Assembly: GCA_964036665.1 (NCBI GenBank)
Contig: OZ038531.1
Coordinates: forward strand, 5,146,168-5,210,167
From: Gordius sp. MW1
Lineage: Eukaryota; Nematomorpha; Gordioida; Gordea; Gordiidae
DNA: 64,000 nt
Direction: 5' to 3'
The notes below the pieces were generated by a model. It was given only the letters and a program-made list of their open reading frames with translations, did not search any database and was not told where the DNA came from. A program made the translations under genes and the position numbers. Positions 44,901-54,867 of the stretch are shown here, piece by piece (the first letter of the stretch is position 1; each line of letters begins with the position of its first letter).

Positions 44901-47091
44901 TGTGGAATTTTATATTGAATTTTGCTCCTCCTTAAAAAAATCCTGGCTACGCGCCTGTTATAAGTTCAATAAGAATCAAACTTGCAAATATTATTGGATT
45001 AAAAATCAACTTAATATAGAAATCAGTCTAAAATGTTCATGGGCGTACGCAGGTTTTGAATTAGGGGGGGGGGGGGGCAAATTAAAATTTTCCTGCGACC
45101 AAAAAAAAAATCCAAAAATTTTCCTGACAAAAAAAAGGGTCACGACTATCCAAAAAATTTTCTCAGAGCAAAAAAAAATACTATCCAAAAATTTTCCTGA
45201 GAGCAAAAAAAAAAAGGTCTCGACTAAAAATTAGGGAGCCCCCTGCCTTCCCTGACTAATTGGGGGGGGGGGACAGCCGCCCCCCACCCGCGTACGCCCG
45301 TAAAAATGTTGATAAAAAATTCCTATAATTTATTATCTGACATGCAATATTTTGATAGCTTAACGAACGTTAAAGATTTAATCATAAATTTTAAACTCAA
45401 GCGCTCAGGCTCATGCTTATAAAATCATGAACGTAGCCAGGATTCGAGGCAAAAGGGGACAATATAAAAGTTTTCCCCCAATTTTAAGCACAAATTTATC
45501 AAAAAATATAGATTTTTCGGATTAAGGAGGGACTCCACTCTTCTACGCCCATGATTAATATCTTTTTGGACTAAATTAACCATTAACAAATCATACTATC
45601 ATTATAACAAAAAATATTATTAAATTTTAAATTGCTAATATGTTCTCTTACAGAGTGACAAACTCCTTGGAAAAATCTAAAGGTCACGAAAACGAAGTAT
45701 TGGGGTGCCCAAACGCCAGGCAATATTGAGCTGGTACTAAATATGATGACGGAAAGTAAAAGCATCCGTTTTCGACCCCATTTATCCGATGCCATCGCAA
45801 AGAAAAAGGATCCTACTACGCTGCCTATCATGAAAATGGAAGAAGCGAGCGGGACTAGATATTGGCGAGATCCTCGTAAATCCCACTAAAAAATGCAATT
45901 TTAAAATATAGGATTTAAATTTATAATAATTAAGTATTCTCAAAACGTTGTAGAGCTTTAAAAATCATTGAGAAAACCGATAGAAAACAGAAATGCTGTA
46001 AAATGGAGTATAATATATAAAATTTTAAAATAGATCTAATTTATAGGATGAGTTAATAAAAGATAATATTTGGCAAATTGAAAATAATATTATTAAGCCA
46101 TTGGCGTGGCTAGAATTTGGATTAAAGAATCAATGGTAATTAAAAGATTGCAAAATTAAAAATTTTCGATTTTTTTTATTGTAATTGACTTATTTTTAAT
46201 TGAGTTTGGGAGGGGTTAAGTGAATTTCTCCTCATTTTATTAACTACATTTATATAATAAATATAATTTGGCTATGCAAAATCGTTTCGCCATAGGCAGT
46301 TTCGGGCAGCGGGCTTTTCTGGTATCTGAGATCAATAATTACAGAGCAATTTTGCCCTAAAAAATGGGCAAAAGGGCGAATTACAGCTAACATATTTTAA
46401 ATTAAAGTTAAGAAAACTTAATTTATTAATTTATACAATACCTCACTTCTGATATAATAGAATCTCGTTGGGGCGCATCCCAATCATTCCTAATTACACT
46501 GATCTCTTCACATTTCAAAACTAATTTTAGTCTCGCATATATTTCTCGCGGATAATGGGCTGATACATTTTTCGGCCCCATAATATCACGGTTAGATTCG
46601 TTGTTCGTATGAAAAGTTATTTGACAACGAGAATCTAAAAGGAAAGCCAAATTTGATAAATTTTGCCAGGCCTTGTGCCGACTTAGGAGGCATTGAAATT
46701 TTCGATCTTCCTTAAAGGAAAAAGTAGTCAAGGGTATTGCGTTTTCAGCATCGATAATGGTTTGATTTTTAGTACCCGGAATATCTATAGTAATAATTCC
46801 TGATTTACTAAGATTTCGCAAAGTTCCCAAAAATCCTAAGTAAACTATCTCCCCATTTTTAGTCGGCTTGAATGAGCTATCTGATCTGGTGGAAATGGAG
46901 CATTGCGATGGTTGAGAATTTGGAATAGTGCTTGAATGATCTAAATTTTGTCCGATAAATGGTATTAACAAAATTTGGAATGGATGAAAGAGCATGACGG
47001 CAGAAAGGATTATATAATTCCTTATTTGATAACGCCCGAATCCCAACTCCGTAATAATTTCATCCAGTGTACCCGCTGAATCTGATGGCAT
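39374..47091 (-). CDS. SLC22-type organic cation/carnitine transporter (9 exons)
   Basis: A 12-helix major facilitator of the plasma membrane; family members move organic cations, carnitine or anions, and the substrate cannot be told here. Exons: 47091-46447, 45885-45652, 43697-43501, 42885-42538, 41914-41783, 40912-40824, 40075-39955, 39792-39720, 39502-39374. All are GT-AG, phases agree, and the sum of 1968 nt gives 655 residues. Family marks: SDKWGRKRM (about 249-257, MFS motif A), AELLPRSKRY (exon 3), LDESIYWLMDTGK (exon 4, the ESPRWL position), IGRRKP (exon 6), SELYPTYIRNTG (exons 7-8) and LPDTKDKALPQTLKD near the C-terminus. The first extracellular loop is long, with five N-glycosylation sequons. 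At least six MITEs sit in its introns. Confidence 0.9.
40310..40473 (+). mobile_element. hAT-type MITE with 8-bp target duplication
   Basis: Begins catgggcgtgg and ends ctggctacgcccatg. Flanks are taggtgac (40302-40309) and taggtgat (40474-40481), 7 of 8 identical. In transporter intron 6. Confidence 0.92.
40944..41375. repeat. Dispersed element with CATAGACT..GACTGC ends, copy B
   Basis: Begins catagactgctcatc and ends gagcagtctgtatagtctatg. It is related to 28269-28700 in both ends and in the accattttgatgtg and gcatgagcagtct blocks, but the left tip has lost about eight bases. It overlaps the intron just above exon 6 of the transporter. Confidence 0.6.
41601..41750 (-). mobile_element. hAT-type MITE, degenerate
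   Basis: Begins caagggcgtaggcaggg and ends atccggctacgttg, with ccctccctaaatcaatattgcc inside. It ends about 30 bp from the exon-5 splice donor of the transporter. Confidence 0.8.
42538..43697 (-). CDS. Transporter exons 3-4: TM4-TM6 and central cytosolic loop
   Basis: Exon 43697-43501 has MVMLAELLPRSKRYLATVF and three hydrophobic stretches. Exon 42885-42538 has IPFLDESIYWLMDTGKIVEA, then a hydrophilic loop (about 380-440) and PMLDLFRHPVLLNRTLV before TM7. The join is phase 2 (CC|A, proline). The MITE at 42946-43124 ends 61 bp upstream of the exon-4 acceptor. Confidence 0.87.
42946..43124 (-). mobile_element. hAT-type MITE, degenerate left end
   Basis: Begins catggtcagagctagaggg and ends cttgtctacgcccatg, with a long C run inside (43070-43095). 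It is in transporter intron 3. Confidence 0.75.
43840..43890 (-). repeat. Solo MITE terminus
   Basis: caggcgcctagccaagggggcggc resembles the left terminus, with no matching right end. It is in transporter intron 2. Another lone end, atcctggctacgcgcctg, lies at 44939-44958. Confidence 0.5.
44124..44297 (+). mobile_element. hAT-type MITE with perfect 8-bp target duplication
   Basis: Begins catgggcgtacccagg and ends ctggctacgcccatg. Flanked by attaaatg on both sides (44116-44123 and 44298-44305). The interior differs from the 10332 type (ggcaaaacgt.., ctcgccatttag), so it is a second subfamily with the same ends. Confidence 0.93.
45038..45302 (+). mobile_element. hAT-type MITE with perfect 8-bp target duplication
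   Basis: Begins catgggcgtacgcagg and ends cgcgtacgcccgta. Flanked by aaaatgtt on both sides (45030-45037 and 45303-45310). The interior has three imperfect repeats of a ccaaaaattttcctgac phrase. The subfamily interior resembles the inner termini of the 49234-55130 element (ccaaaaatttt). Confidence 0.88.
45426..45553 (+). mobile_element. hAT-type MITE, short copy
   Basis: Begins catgaacgtagccaggattcg and ends cttctacgcccatg. No convincing target duplication. In transporter intron 2, about 100 bp below exon 2. Confidence 0.75.
45652..45885 (-). CDS. Transporter exon 2: TM2-TM4 region with MFS motif A
   Basis: 78 codons, phase 0 on both sides. It starts WDLRGSRQYLVPLASSIFMI and holds MASDKWGRKRMLLL, the conserved loop between TM2 and TM3, then two hydrophobic spans. 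It ends ..RFFQGVCHS at donor TCT|GTAAGA. Confidence 0.88.
46447..47091 (-). CDS. Transporter exon 1: TM1 and large extracellular loop
   Basis: 215 codons. ATG 47091-47089 is chosen because MPSDSAGTLDEIITELGFGRYQ has the usual short cytosolic start of this family before TM1 (about 24-47). The frame is open further upstream but without another ATG. The loop from about 50 to 215 is longer than the roughly 100 residues usual in human members. It holds sequons NLS, NQT, NLS, NES and NVS and several cysteines. The donor GAA|GTGAGG joins WDLRG.. of exon 2, the family's EWDLVC position. Confidence 0.85.
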
Positions 47092-48072
47092 ACCTAGTTT
47101 GGTTGTGTAGCTATTTTGCGTAGTTGACGATGGTTTTTGATTAACTTTAAAACAAACAAAATATATTAAGGTGTCATGTGGTTGCAATTAACATAGTGCT
47201 TAAGCTCCATGACGAATTTATACGTTTGAGAAGCTGCCAGAAGCCATGCATGGAAAAGAGAGGGAGTAGGGAAAAGGGGAACTTGAATTGAGATAACCGG
47301 TTTAAAGGGGAGTAGTTATTTGTGATAGTGTTGGTGAGGTGACAAAGAGTCAATATCACAACAACAACTGGGCATAACTTTGTAACTAACAACGTTACCG
47401 TTAGATACTTAGAAAATTGTCAAGGTTCGCTGCATCAGGGGCTATCTATGATTCTGTATATCACGTGGTATAAGCACTATGATAAAAATGGACGATATGA
47501 TATTACACTTTTACTATTACTATGTATTTTATAGGATTGGCATTTAATTGGTGAGTATTGATTTTTGTATGCCTTCGGGCAAAGCGAGCGCGTTTAGTTT
47601 TAGATGGGTAGGTAGAGTAGGATTCCATTTATCAGCTGTATTTAAAATACGACGCGCGGGGTTATAGATTTAACCTTGAACTTGTCGTCATCTAGTTCTA
47701 CCCATAAGGAAGTGTTGGTGAAACGTTACGGTTGTGTTGATTTGTTGTGTATTGAAAAGTAGGTTGAGTAAAGCCGTTCTTTGAATGAAATTGTTTATTA
47801 GAATTGCAAAAAGATATGTAGAAAACTGAGGTTCATAGAAAATTAGGGGTGCGAATCAAATTATAATAACCAAATATTAAAAATTTCAAAATTTTCAAAA
47901 ATGCATGAGGCGACTTAGGGCTTGGCTTAATATCGGATTCATATTAAAATCGCGCGAATTTATATTTGTCTAAATATCCGATTCAATTTCATTCGTCAAA
48001 ATCAGTTGTAATACTAATATTTGGTTTTTGGATAGTTAAAAACGTTTTTTTGTTTATTTCAACACTTGAGTT
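47092..48072. other. Upstream region of the transporter; no other gene
   Basis: Holds the transporter's 5' UTR and probably its promoter. Open frames upstream of its ATG carry no motif. No second gene is recognisable. Confidence 0.4.
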
Positions 48073-48236
48073 CATAGGCGTAGCCAGGATTGCCTCATGG
48101 GGGGGGGGCATGAGTGTAGCCAGGGGGCCCCCTAAATGGCGAAATTTTTTATTTCAATGCAAGCCTTAAAAATTTTATGTTTTGCCCCTTTTGAACGTTC
48201 CCCCCCCCCCTAATCCAAAACCTGGCTACGCCCATG
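48073..48236 (+). mobile_element. hAT-type MITE with a second terminus inside
   Basis: Begins cataggcgtagccagg and ends cctggctacgcccatg. Within it, catgagtgtagccaggggg (about 48109) is another left terminus, so one copy may have inserted into another or the tip was duplicated. Confidence 0.8.
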
Positions 48237-49138
48237 GGGCGGGGGTTTTCCAAAAAAAATTTTTTGTGAGACTATTAAACAAAAATCAATTAAGCTTATA
48301 TACAGTAGTGACGGAGGTAGGACTATCTTAAAGAAGGGGGGGGGGTAAATTTTGTGTCAAGGAATTTCGATTAAACAAAACTTATTAAAATTATATAAAT
48401 TCAATATCTACGGATGGGTTTTTGGTCAAAAATGCATTAAAAATATCTTCAGAGACGCAAATTGCAAGGAGCTCTTTCCAATCTCTTTGCGCTAATTAGG
48501 GCCATTGTTTAAACAAAACACTTGCATTGGCCTTTTAGGCTTAAATTTCCCACCAATAAATTGTCCCGCCCGGGATCGTTTAAATGAACTTATAACCCCA
48601 AGTTCGCCCCCCCCCCTAAGCTAAAATTTGGCTTGTATCAGCATCTTCCTCGTTTAATTAAGAGGTTTAGATTAGAGAAATAATTAAGAATTAAATTACT
48701 TCTTATTAGAAAACACGCACTCAAGACATAAATTGTATAAAGAATGTTATAAATAGTAGATTTCAACCAAAATTAAATATCAAATAAAATAAGATAATAT
48801 ATTACTTCTATATGCGGAACACACACAAAACTCCTATTAATAATTTTTCAGTATAATTTGACCCCCCCCCCACCCTTCCCTACTCCACTGCTTGAGATTA
48901 AATCCAAACATTGCCGATACCCAAAAATTTAAAAACATACAACGGCTTAGAAAAAAATTTGCATCTCACAAAATCGCTGTTATGTTTTGCGTCTGAAATG
49001 TAAATCTGCTGTGATTTTGAAGTTAAGACACGGCTATGTTAAAACCCGTACGACGATTTTTGATGCGCAGCAAAATCCGATATTAAGACAAGCCCTTAGA
49101 TATGTTAAAATTATGATATTATGCATATGTAGATTGGA
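48237..49138. other. No recognisable gene
   Basis: Contains G and C runs (48336, 48605, 48861) and AT-rich sequence, with no coding signal. Confidence 0.45.
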
Positions 49139-49629
49139 CTTAAGACTAGAGATGCACCGATACCACTATTTTATGCCGATACCGATACCAGCCGATACTT
49201 AAGATTTTTTTGCCGATACCGATACCATGCCGACAGGCGCGTAGCCAGGGTTTTCTCCGGGGGGGGGGGGAAAAATTTCCAAAAATTTTTTTTGGGGGGG
49301 GGGGGGAAAATTTCCAAAAATTTTTTATAACATTTTTATTTCAACATTAAAATTATAAAATTTGGTATAAAACATAAAGAAAGTCATGATAAATAATTTA
49401 ATATTTTCTTTTTCCCAGCGTCATCTGTGTTGAAGCTTAAATATATATTGTTGAAACTCCGATTACAAAAACACGAAAAGACTAAACTAAATAACTAAGA
49501 GCGATTTTGTGTATATAGGGTAAGATCGCGTGATGGTGGGGTGATACGCGTGATGTTGATTAGAATTTGAATACGACCGCGCAGTATGCAGTTTATAACA
49601 TCTCCTACCCCTTAAGTTATTCCATATCT

Positions 49630-50335
49630 TTCTATAGGTTTTCGGATTCGTGTAGATCGCCGGACCGTCCCAAAAATGCCCTCTACTTAAGTCCTCACTT
49701 TCAAAATGAGGTTATATCGATTTGTAATGACCTAATTGTTAAAAAAAAAATAGTCAATCAAATAAACAAATCTCCCTTCTTCACAATTCTTTGTGATGAA
49801 TCTGGGATTTAACAAATGTCCATGTGTGCTCGATATATTGACTCTTCTACATTAACAATAAAAGAAGATTTTTTACAGTTTGTGATACGACTGGAAGAGG
49901 GCTAGGCGACTTAATTATAAAGAGCATAAAAGGTCTTAATATAAATATAAATTTGTTAAGAGGTCAGGGATATGATGGAGCCAGAAATATGAGTTGAAAT
50001 GTTGTCAGAAATTTAAGATAAATCAAATAAAGAGAAATTGAAGCAAGCTGGTATGATCACGATGTTGCAACAGAAGCTGCAACTTCAAAGCACTTAGATC
50101 TTCAGCAAGTTAGACAATTAGCAGAAACTTTAGTATTAGTAGTCGAACCTAAGGCTAAGTTGTATGATTTTGAACTTAAGAAACAAGTTTTAGCAAATTT
50201 TTAAATAATATTACCTCTGAATCTTGCCAGAAACGCGAATGAAAATAAATTATAGAAGGATTTCGTCCAACTCTTCTTTACCTATTAGCTTTTATATAAG
50301 AAATACTATGTCAAAAAATAGATGAAATAGATTGG
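49630..50335 (+). pseudogene. Rearranged inverted fragment of the hAT transposase
   Basis: The plus strand repeats pieces of the minus-strand transposase below: ..KNALYLSPHFQNEVISICND.. (49672 on), a VNQINKSPFF..CDES block and a stretch ending gatatgatggagccagaaatatgag; then disjoint bits that match the middle and C-terminal parts (gatcacgatgttgcaacagaagc, cttagatcttcagcaagttag, gaaatactatgtcaaaaaatag). Large deletions and frameshifts break it. The A/T-rich flank at 49330-49425 also duplicates the transposase 3' end at 50340-50425. It looks like a damaged copy captured next to the main gene. Confidence 0.85.
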
Positions 50336-50386
50336 CCCTTTTTATAACATTTTCCTTTCAACATTAAAATTAAATAAAGAAAGTTA

Positions 50387-52626
50387 TTATAAAATAATTT
50401 TATATTTCCCTTTTCCCAGCGAAAATATCTCAAGAACTTCATCTGGAGTGGGAGCTAATTCCCGATGAATCGCTAAAAGGGCCAATCCATTTAATCTATT
50501 TTTCGACATAGTATTTCTTATATACGTTTTAAGCCTCCTCAATGTTGAGAAACTTCTTTCATTGGTGCATGTAGTGATAGGAAGACAAGCTAACAGGTAA
50601 AGAAGAGTTGTGATGTTGGGTAAAGATTCCAATATTTTATAACCTGATAGGGCGTCCAAGGAATTCTTTGGACGAAACTTTTCTGACGTCTGAGACAACG
50701 CCATATACCAGATGTTGAATTCTGCTATGAGATCTTCATTAGTCCCTTGGAGATCATTGGAATAAAACTCCCATAGAAAGTTTATTTTCATCCGCGTTTC
50801 TGGCGAAACAATCAAAGAATTTGAAGGAAATAATATTTGGAAATTTCCCAAAACTTGTTTCTTGTCCACGAACCGTTCATTGAGTTGTAGAATGAACATA
50901 TCGAGCAAAGGTATAAAAATAGTTATTTTGTAATAATCCTCAATGGATTCAGTTAAAATATTACTTCGACAAGTTTGCTTCTTTGCATATCGAGGTTTCT
51001 TAAGGTCAAAATCATACAACTTAGCCTTAGCTTCGGCTACTAAAAAAATTTCCCGAAACTCTTCATCAACGTTGTTTCTTATTAATTTCATTTGATTTAC
51101 TAAAGCTTCGGCTAACTGTGTGACTTGCTGTAGATCTAGGTCCTTTTTTTGCAATTGCTTGCATAATAAGGACGTATAGCCAAAGAGTTTATTTAGGCAT
51201 AGAAGGGAAATAATAAATTCACTTTGTCGTAATGCAGTGAGCAAAGTTGCAGCTTCTGTTGCAGCATCGTGATCATACCATGTAGATATCTTTTCCAATG
51301 CTGGATATATGGCATCTTGAAGCAAAATGTGTGTGGAAACAGCTTCGTGCCGTGATGCCCAACGGGTGACACACACTTGCTTTAATTTCTCTATATTGGG
51401 TTTATCTTCCATTTCTGACAACATTTCAATTAAAACTTGATGACGTTTAGAATATTTAAACAGATCATATACTTTGGAAACAATACCCATGCAATTCCGT
51501 ATAGTAGGAAGGGTACAGGCATCTGAAAGTGCCAAATTTAATGAATGTGAAGCACAATGTACATACAATGCCGTTGGGTATGTTTTCAAAATATAGGCCT
51601 GGACGCCGTTGAATTTTCCACTCATATTTCTGGCTCCATCATATCCCTGACCTCTTAACAAATTTATATTTATATTAAAATCTTTTATGCTCTTTATAAT
51701 TAAGTCGCCTAGCCCTCTTCCAGTCGTATCATAAACTGGCACAAACTGTAAAAAATCTTCTTTCATTGTTAATGTAGAAGAGTCAATATATCGAGCACAC
51801 AGGGACATTTGTTGAATCCCTGATATATCAGTAGATTCATCACAAAGAATTGTGAAGAAGGGAGATTTGTTTATTTGATTGACTATTTTTTTAACAATTA
51901 GGTCATTACAAATCGATATAACCTCATTTTGAAAGTGAGGACTTAAGTAAAGGGCATTTTTGGGGGGATTTTTCAAATAATCAAAAAGTAGTGGGTCACC
52001 ATTAGCACGGTACCTTAAAATAGCCCTAAAATTGCCATCATTATTATCATGCACATCTAAATCAAGCGCTCCAGAGTCTTTGTGGCCTCTTAATGCCAAT
52101 CCTTAAATTCCCAAGGCCAAAATCGCTTCAATGATTGGAGCTAACTTTCTACGATTTTCTTCAGCCTGAATTTTTCTTTGTGTATCCAACTGATTAATGA
52201 CGCAAAGATTTTTCCCGGTTCTAATTTGTGTTAAAGATAAAATTGTTTTCAATGAACCCACGTGATATAAATTCCTTTGGTGAATATTAAAACATTCACT
52301 AGCATCCTTCCATCTTCGAAATGGCTTGGCAACTAGAGCCTTTAGCTTTTGGTTTCCATTTATTCCACCAAATCTTGGACCAAAAAGTACACATGCTTTG
52401 CAAAATGCCCCGTTTTCCTTTGGGGAAAATGCGAGCCAGCTCCATCTCTGGAACCAGGAGTGTTGAAATTTAAGTTTTTTAGATAAAGCATCCCGAGGAA
52501 AATTGAACGAAATAGGAGGTTGGTAAATCTTATCATGTAACGATAGCTTATCATCTTCCTCCTCAATATTTTGATTATTTAAATATAAACATATGTCATA
52601 GGGATAGGGGAATGGGTCACTTGAAT
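50387..52626 (-). CDS. hAT transposase main exon with one in-frame stop
   Basis: After acceptor ttttag (52628-52627) the frame runs 173 codons through the TTF finger to TAA at 52105-52103, then continues 571 codons in the same frame to the stop at 50387. Sequence reads on without a frameshift (..ILALGI stop GLALRGHKD..), so a single base change is the likeliest cause. In the downstream part, counted from its first codon at 52099, the family's acidic residues are near D87, D154 and E514. Confidence 0.9.
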
Positions 52627-54867
52627 CTAAAATAATTAATTTTATTTAAAAAAATTAAATTAGAAAATCAACTCTACATTAATTTAAAGATAAAGAATAT
52701 GTATAATTAAAACTTATTATACCTTTGGTTAATGAAGGTATAGGTACAATTTCTTTATCTTTGTTTACACTTCTTCCTGCAATTAAAAATTTAACAAAAT
52801 TTAATTCAATACAAAATTTGAAATAACAGTTATATTTAAAATTCAAAATTAGATTAAAAACATTAATCTATTTTTTTTTACCTAAACTCGAATTATCACT
52901 TTCAGACTCAATATCTAATCGACCCACTTCACTATTTTTTTTTTTAAATGCTGCAATAAAAATTTTAAAATGAGTATTAAAACGTTTAACTTATTGACAA
53001 TATTTAAATATTTTATTTAGGCTTAAAATTTCACCTTCATAAGGTCCTATAACTGGTTCATCGTCTTCTTCAAAATCTCTTGTTTTTTTTCTTCGATTCC
53101 CTTCAATCAAAAAATTCAAATATAATTTAAAAACTTTGAAATAAATGTTATATTTAAAATTATAAACATTAATTTATTTTACCTAAACTTGAAACTTCGT
53201 CAACTTCTATCGATTCAAACTCCTCCACTGTTTCATTAGTAACAATCTTTTTATTATTTCTTTCATTTGCTAAATAGATTTTTAATAATAAATATGAACT
53301 AAATCTTGAATGTCATAAAAACATAAAACATGTTGAGCTAATACACTCCCTCCACAAAAACAAAAATAAAGTTAAGTAATATAAAAAATAAATTCAATAT
53401 TAATTTAATTTATTTTACCTAAACTTGAAACTTTGTCAACTTCTATCAATTTAAACTCCTCCACTGATTTATTAGTAACAATCTTTTTATTATTTCTTTC
53501 ATTTGCTAAATAAATTTTTAATAATAAATATGAAATAAATCTTGAATGTCATAAAAACATAAAACATGTTGAGCTAATACACTCCCTCCACAAAAACAAA
53601 AATAAACTTGAAATTTCGTCAACTTCTATCGAGTCAAACTCCTCCACTGATTCATTAGTAACAATCTTTTTATTATTTCTTTCATTTGCTAAATAAATTT
53701 TTAATAATAAATATGAAATAAATCTTGAATGTCATAAAAACATAAAACATGTTGAGCTAATACACTCCCTCCACAAAAACAAAAATAAAGTTAAGTAATA
53801 TAAAAAATAAATTCAACATTAATTTAATTTATTTTACCTAAACTTGAAACTTTGTCAACTTCTATCAATTTAAACTCCTCCACTGATTTATTAGTAACAA
53901 TCTTTTTATTATTTCTTTCATTTGCTAAATAAATTTTTAATAATAAATATGAAATAAATCTTGAATGTCATAAAAACATAAAACATGTTGAGCTAATACA
54001 CTCCCTCCACAAAAACAAAAATAAAGTTAAGTAATATAAAAAATAAATTCAACATTAATTTAATTTATTTTACCTAAACTTGAAACTTTGTCAACTTCTA
54101 TCAATTTAAACTCCTCCACTGATTTATTAGTAACAATCTTTTTATTATTTCTTTCATTTGCTAAATAAATTTTTAATAATAAATATGAAATAAATCTTGA
54201 ATGTCATAAAAACATAAAACATGTTGAGCTAATACACTCCCTCCACAAAAACAAAAATAAAGTTAAGTAATATAAAAAATAAATTCAACATTAATTTAAT
54301 TTATTTTACCTAAACTTGAAACTTTGTCAACTTCTATCAATTTAAACTCCTCCACTGATTTATTAGTAACAATCTTTTTATTATTTCTTTCATTTGCTAA
54401 ATAAATTTTTAATAATAAATATGAAATAAATCTTGAATGTCATAAAAACATAAAACATGTTGAGCTAATACACTCCCTCCACAAAAACAATAATAAAGTT
54501 AAGTAATATAAAAAATAAATTCAACATTAATTTAATTTATTTTACCTAAACTTGAAACTTTGTCAACTTCTATCAATTCAAACTCCTCCACTGATTTATT
54601 AGTAACAATCTTTTTATTATTTCTTTCATTTGCTAAATAAATTGTTAATATAAATATATATTATAAAATAAACCTCAACTTAAAAAATCCATGGTATATA
54701 TATGATATGATGTTGAACACAAATAAGAGAGACATTTAGATATTATATTAAGTTAAGAAAAAAAGGTCAGAAAAATAATAATTTTTTAATATTATTTTAT
54801 ATTAATAAAAAAAATTAAAAGATGAAGTTTACTTACTGAGTTTTGTAAAGAAATTACGAATATCCAT
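50387..54867 (-). CDS. hAT transposase gene (TTF zinc finger, hAT dimerisation type)
   Basis: Cut-and-paste DNA transposase of the kind often annotated as 'zinc finger MYM-type protein 1-like'. Spliced exons (minus): 54867-54837 (MDIRNFFTKL), up to seven 87-bp repeated exons (53183-54632), 53100-53035, 52950-52882, 52776-52723 and 52626-50387. All are GT-AG with the same 1/2 phase. The last exon has a TTF-type finger (..WFQRWSWL ... FCKACVLF), catalytic-type aspartates in TILCDESTD and GYDGARNMSG, HCASHSLNLAL, CVTRWASRHEAV, and the C-terminal dimerisation block with TNERSFSTLRRL. One in-frame TAA (52105-52103) splits the finger from the catalytic core, so this copy is probably inactive unless the stop is an assembly or allele error. 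Confidence 0.88.
53181..54650 (-). repeat. Tandem 236-bp repeat array carrying a repeated 87-bp exon
   Basis: Seven copies, starting at 53181, 53417, about 53600, 53836, 54072, 54308 and 54544. Spacing is exactly 236 bp except around the third copy, which lost about 53 bp including its splice donor. Each intact copy, on the minus strand, has an acceptor (tttatttag), an 87-bp exon (53183-53269, 53419-53505, 53838-53924, 54074-54160, 54310-54396, 54546-54632) and a donor (TTTAG|GTAAAA). The exon is symmetric (2 + 28 codons + 1), so copies can be joined or skipped in frame. The peptide is NERNNKKIVTN then SVEEF and IEVD, ending SSL. Copies 1 and 3 are more acidic, the others more lysine-rich. 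No copy has a stop or frameshift. Confidence 0.9.

Noticed and set aside
49567-49812. Plus-strand frame with transposase-like residues as a separate gene
   Set aside because: It is the start of the broken inverted transposase fragment, with a frameshifting A run and later deletions.
53181-54650. CRISPR-like or satellite interpretation of the tandem array
   Set aside because: Units of 236 bp with no short-repeat/spacer pattern, inside an animal hAT element, and each with an exon bounded by splice sites.
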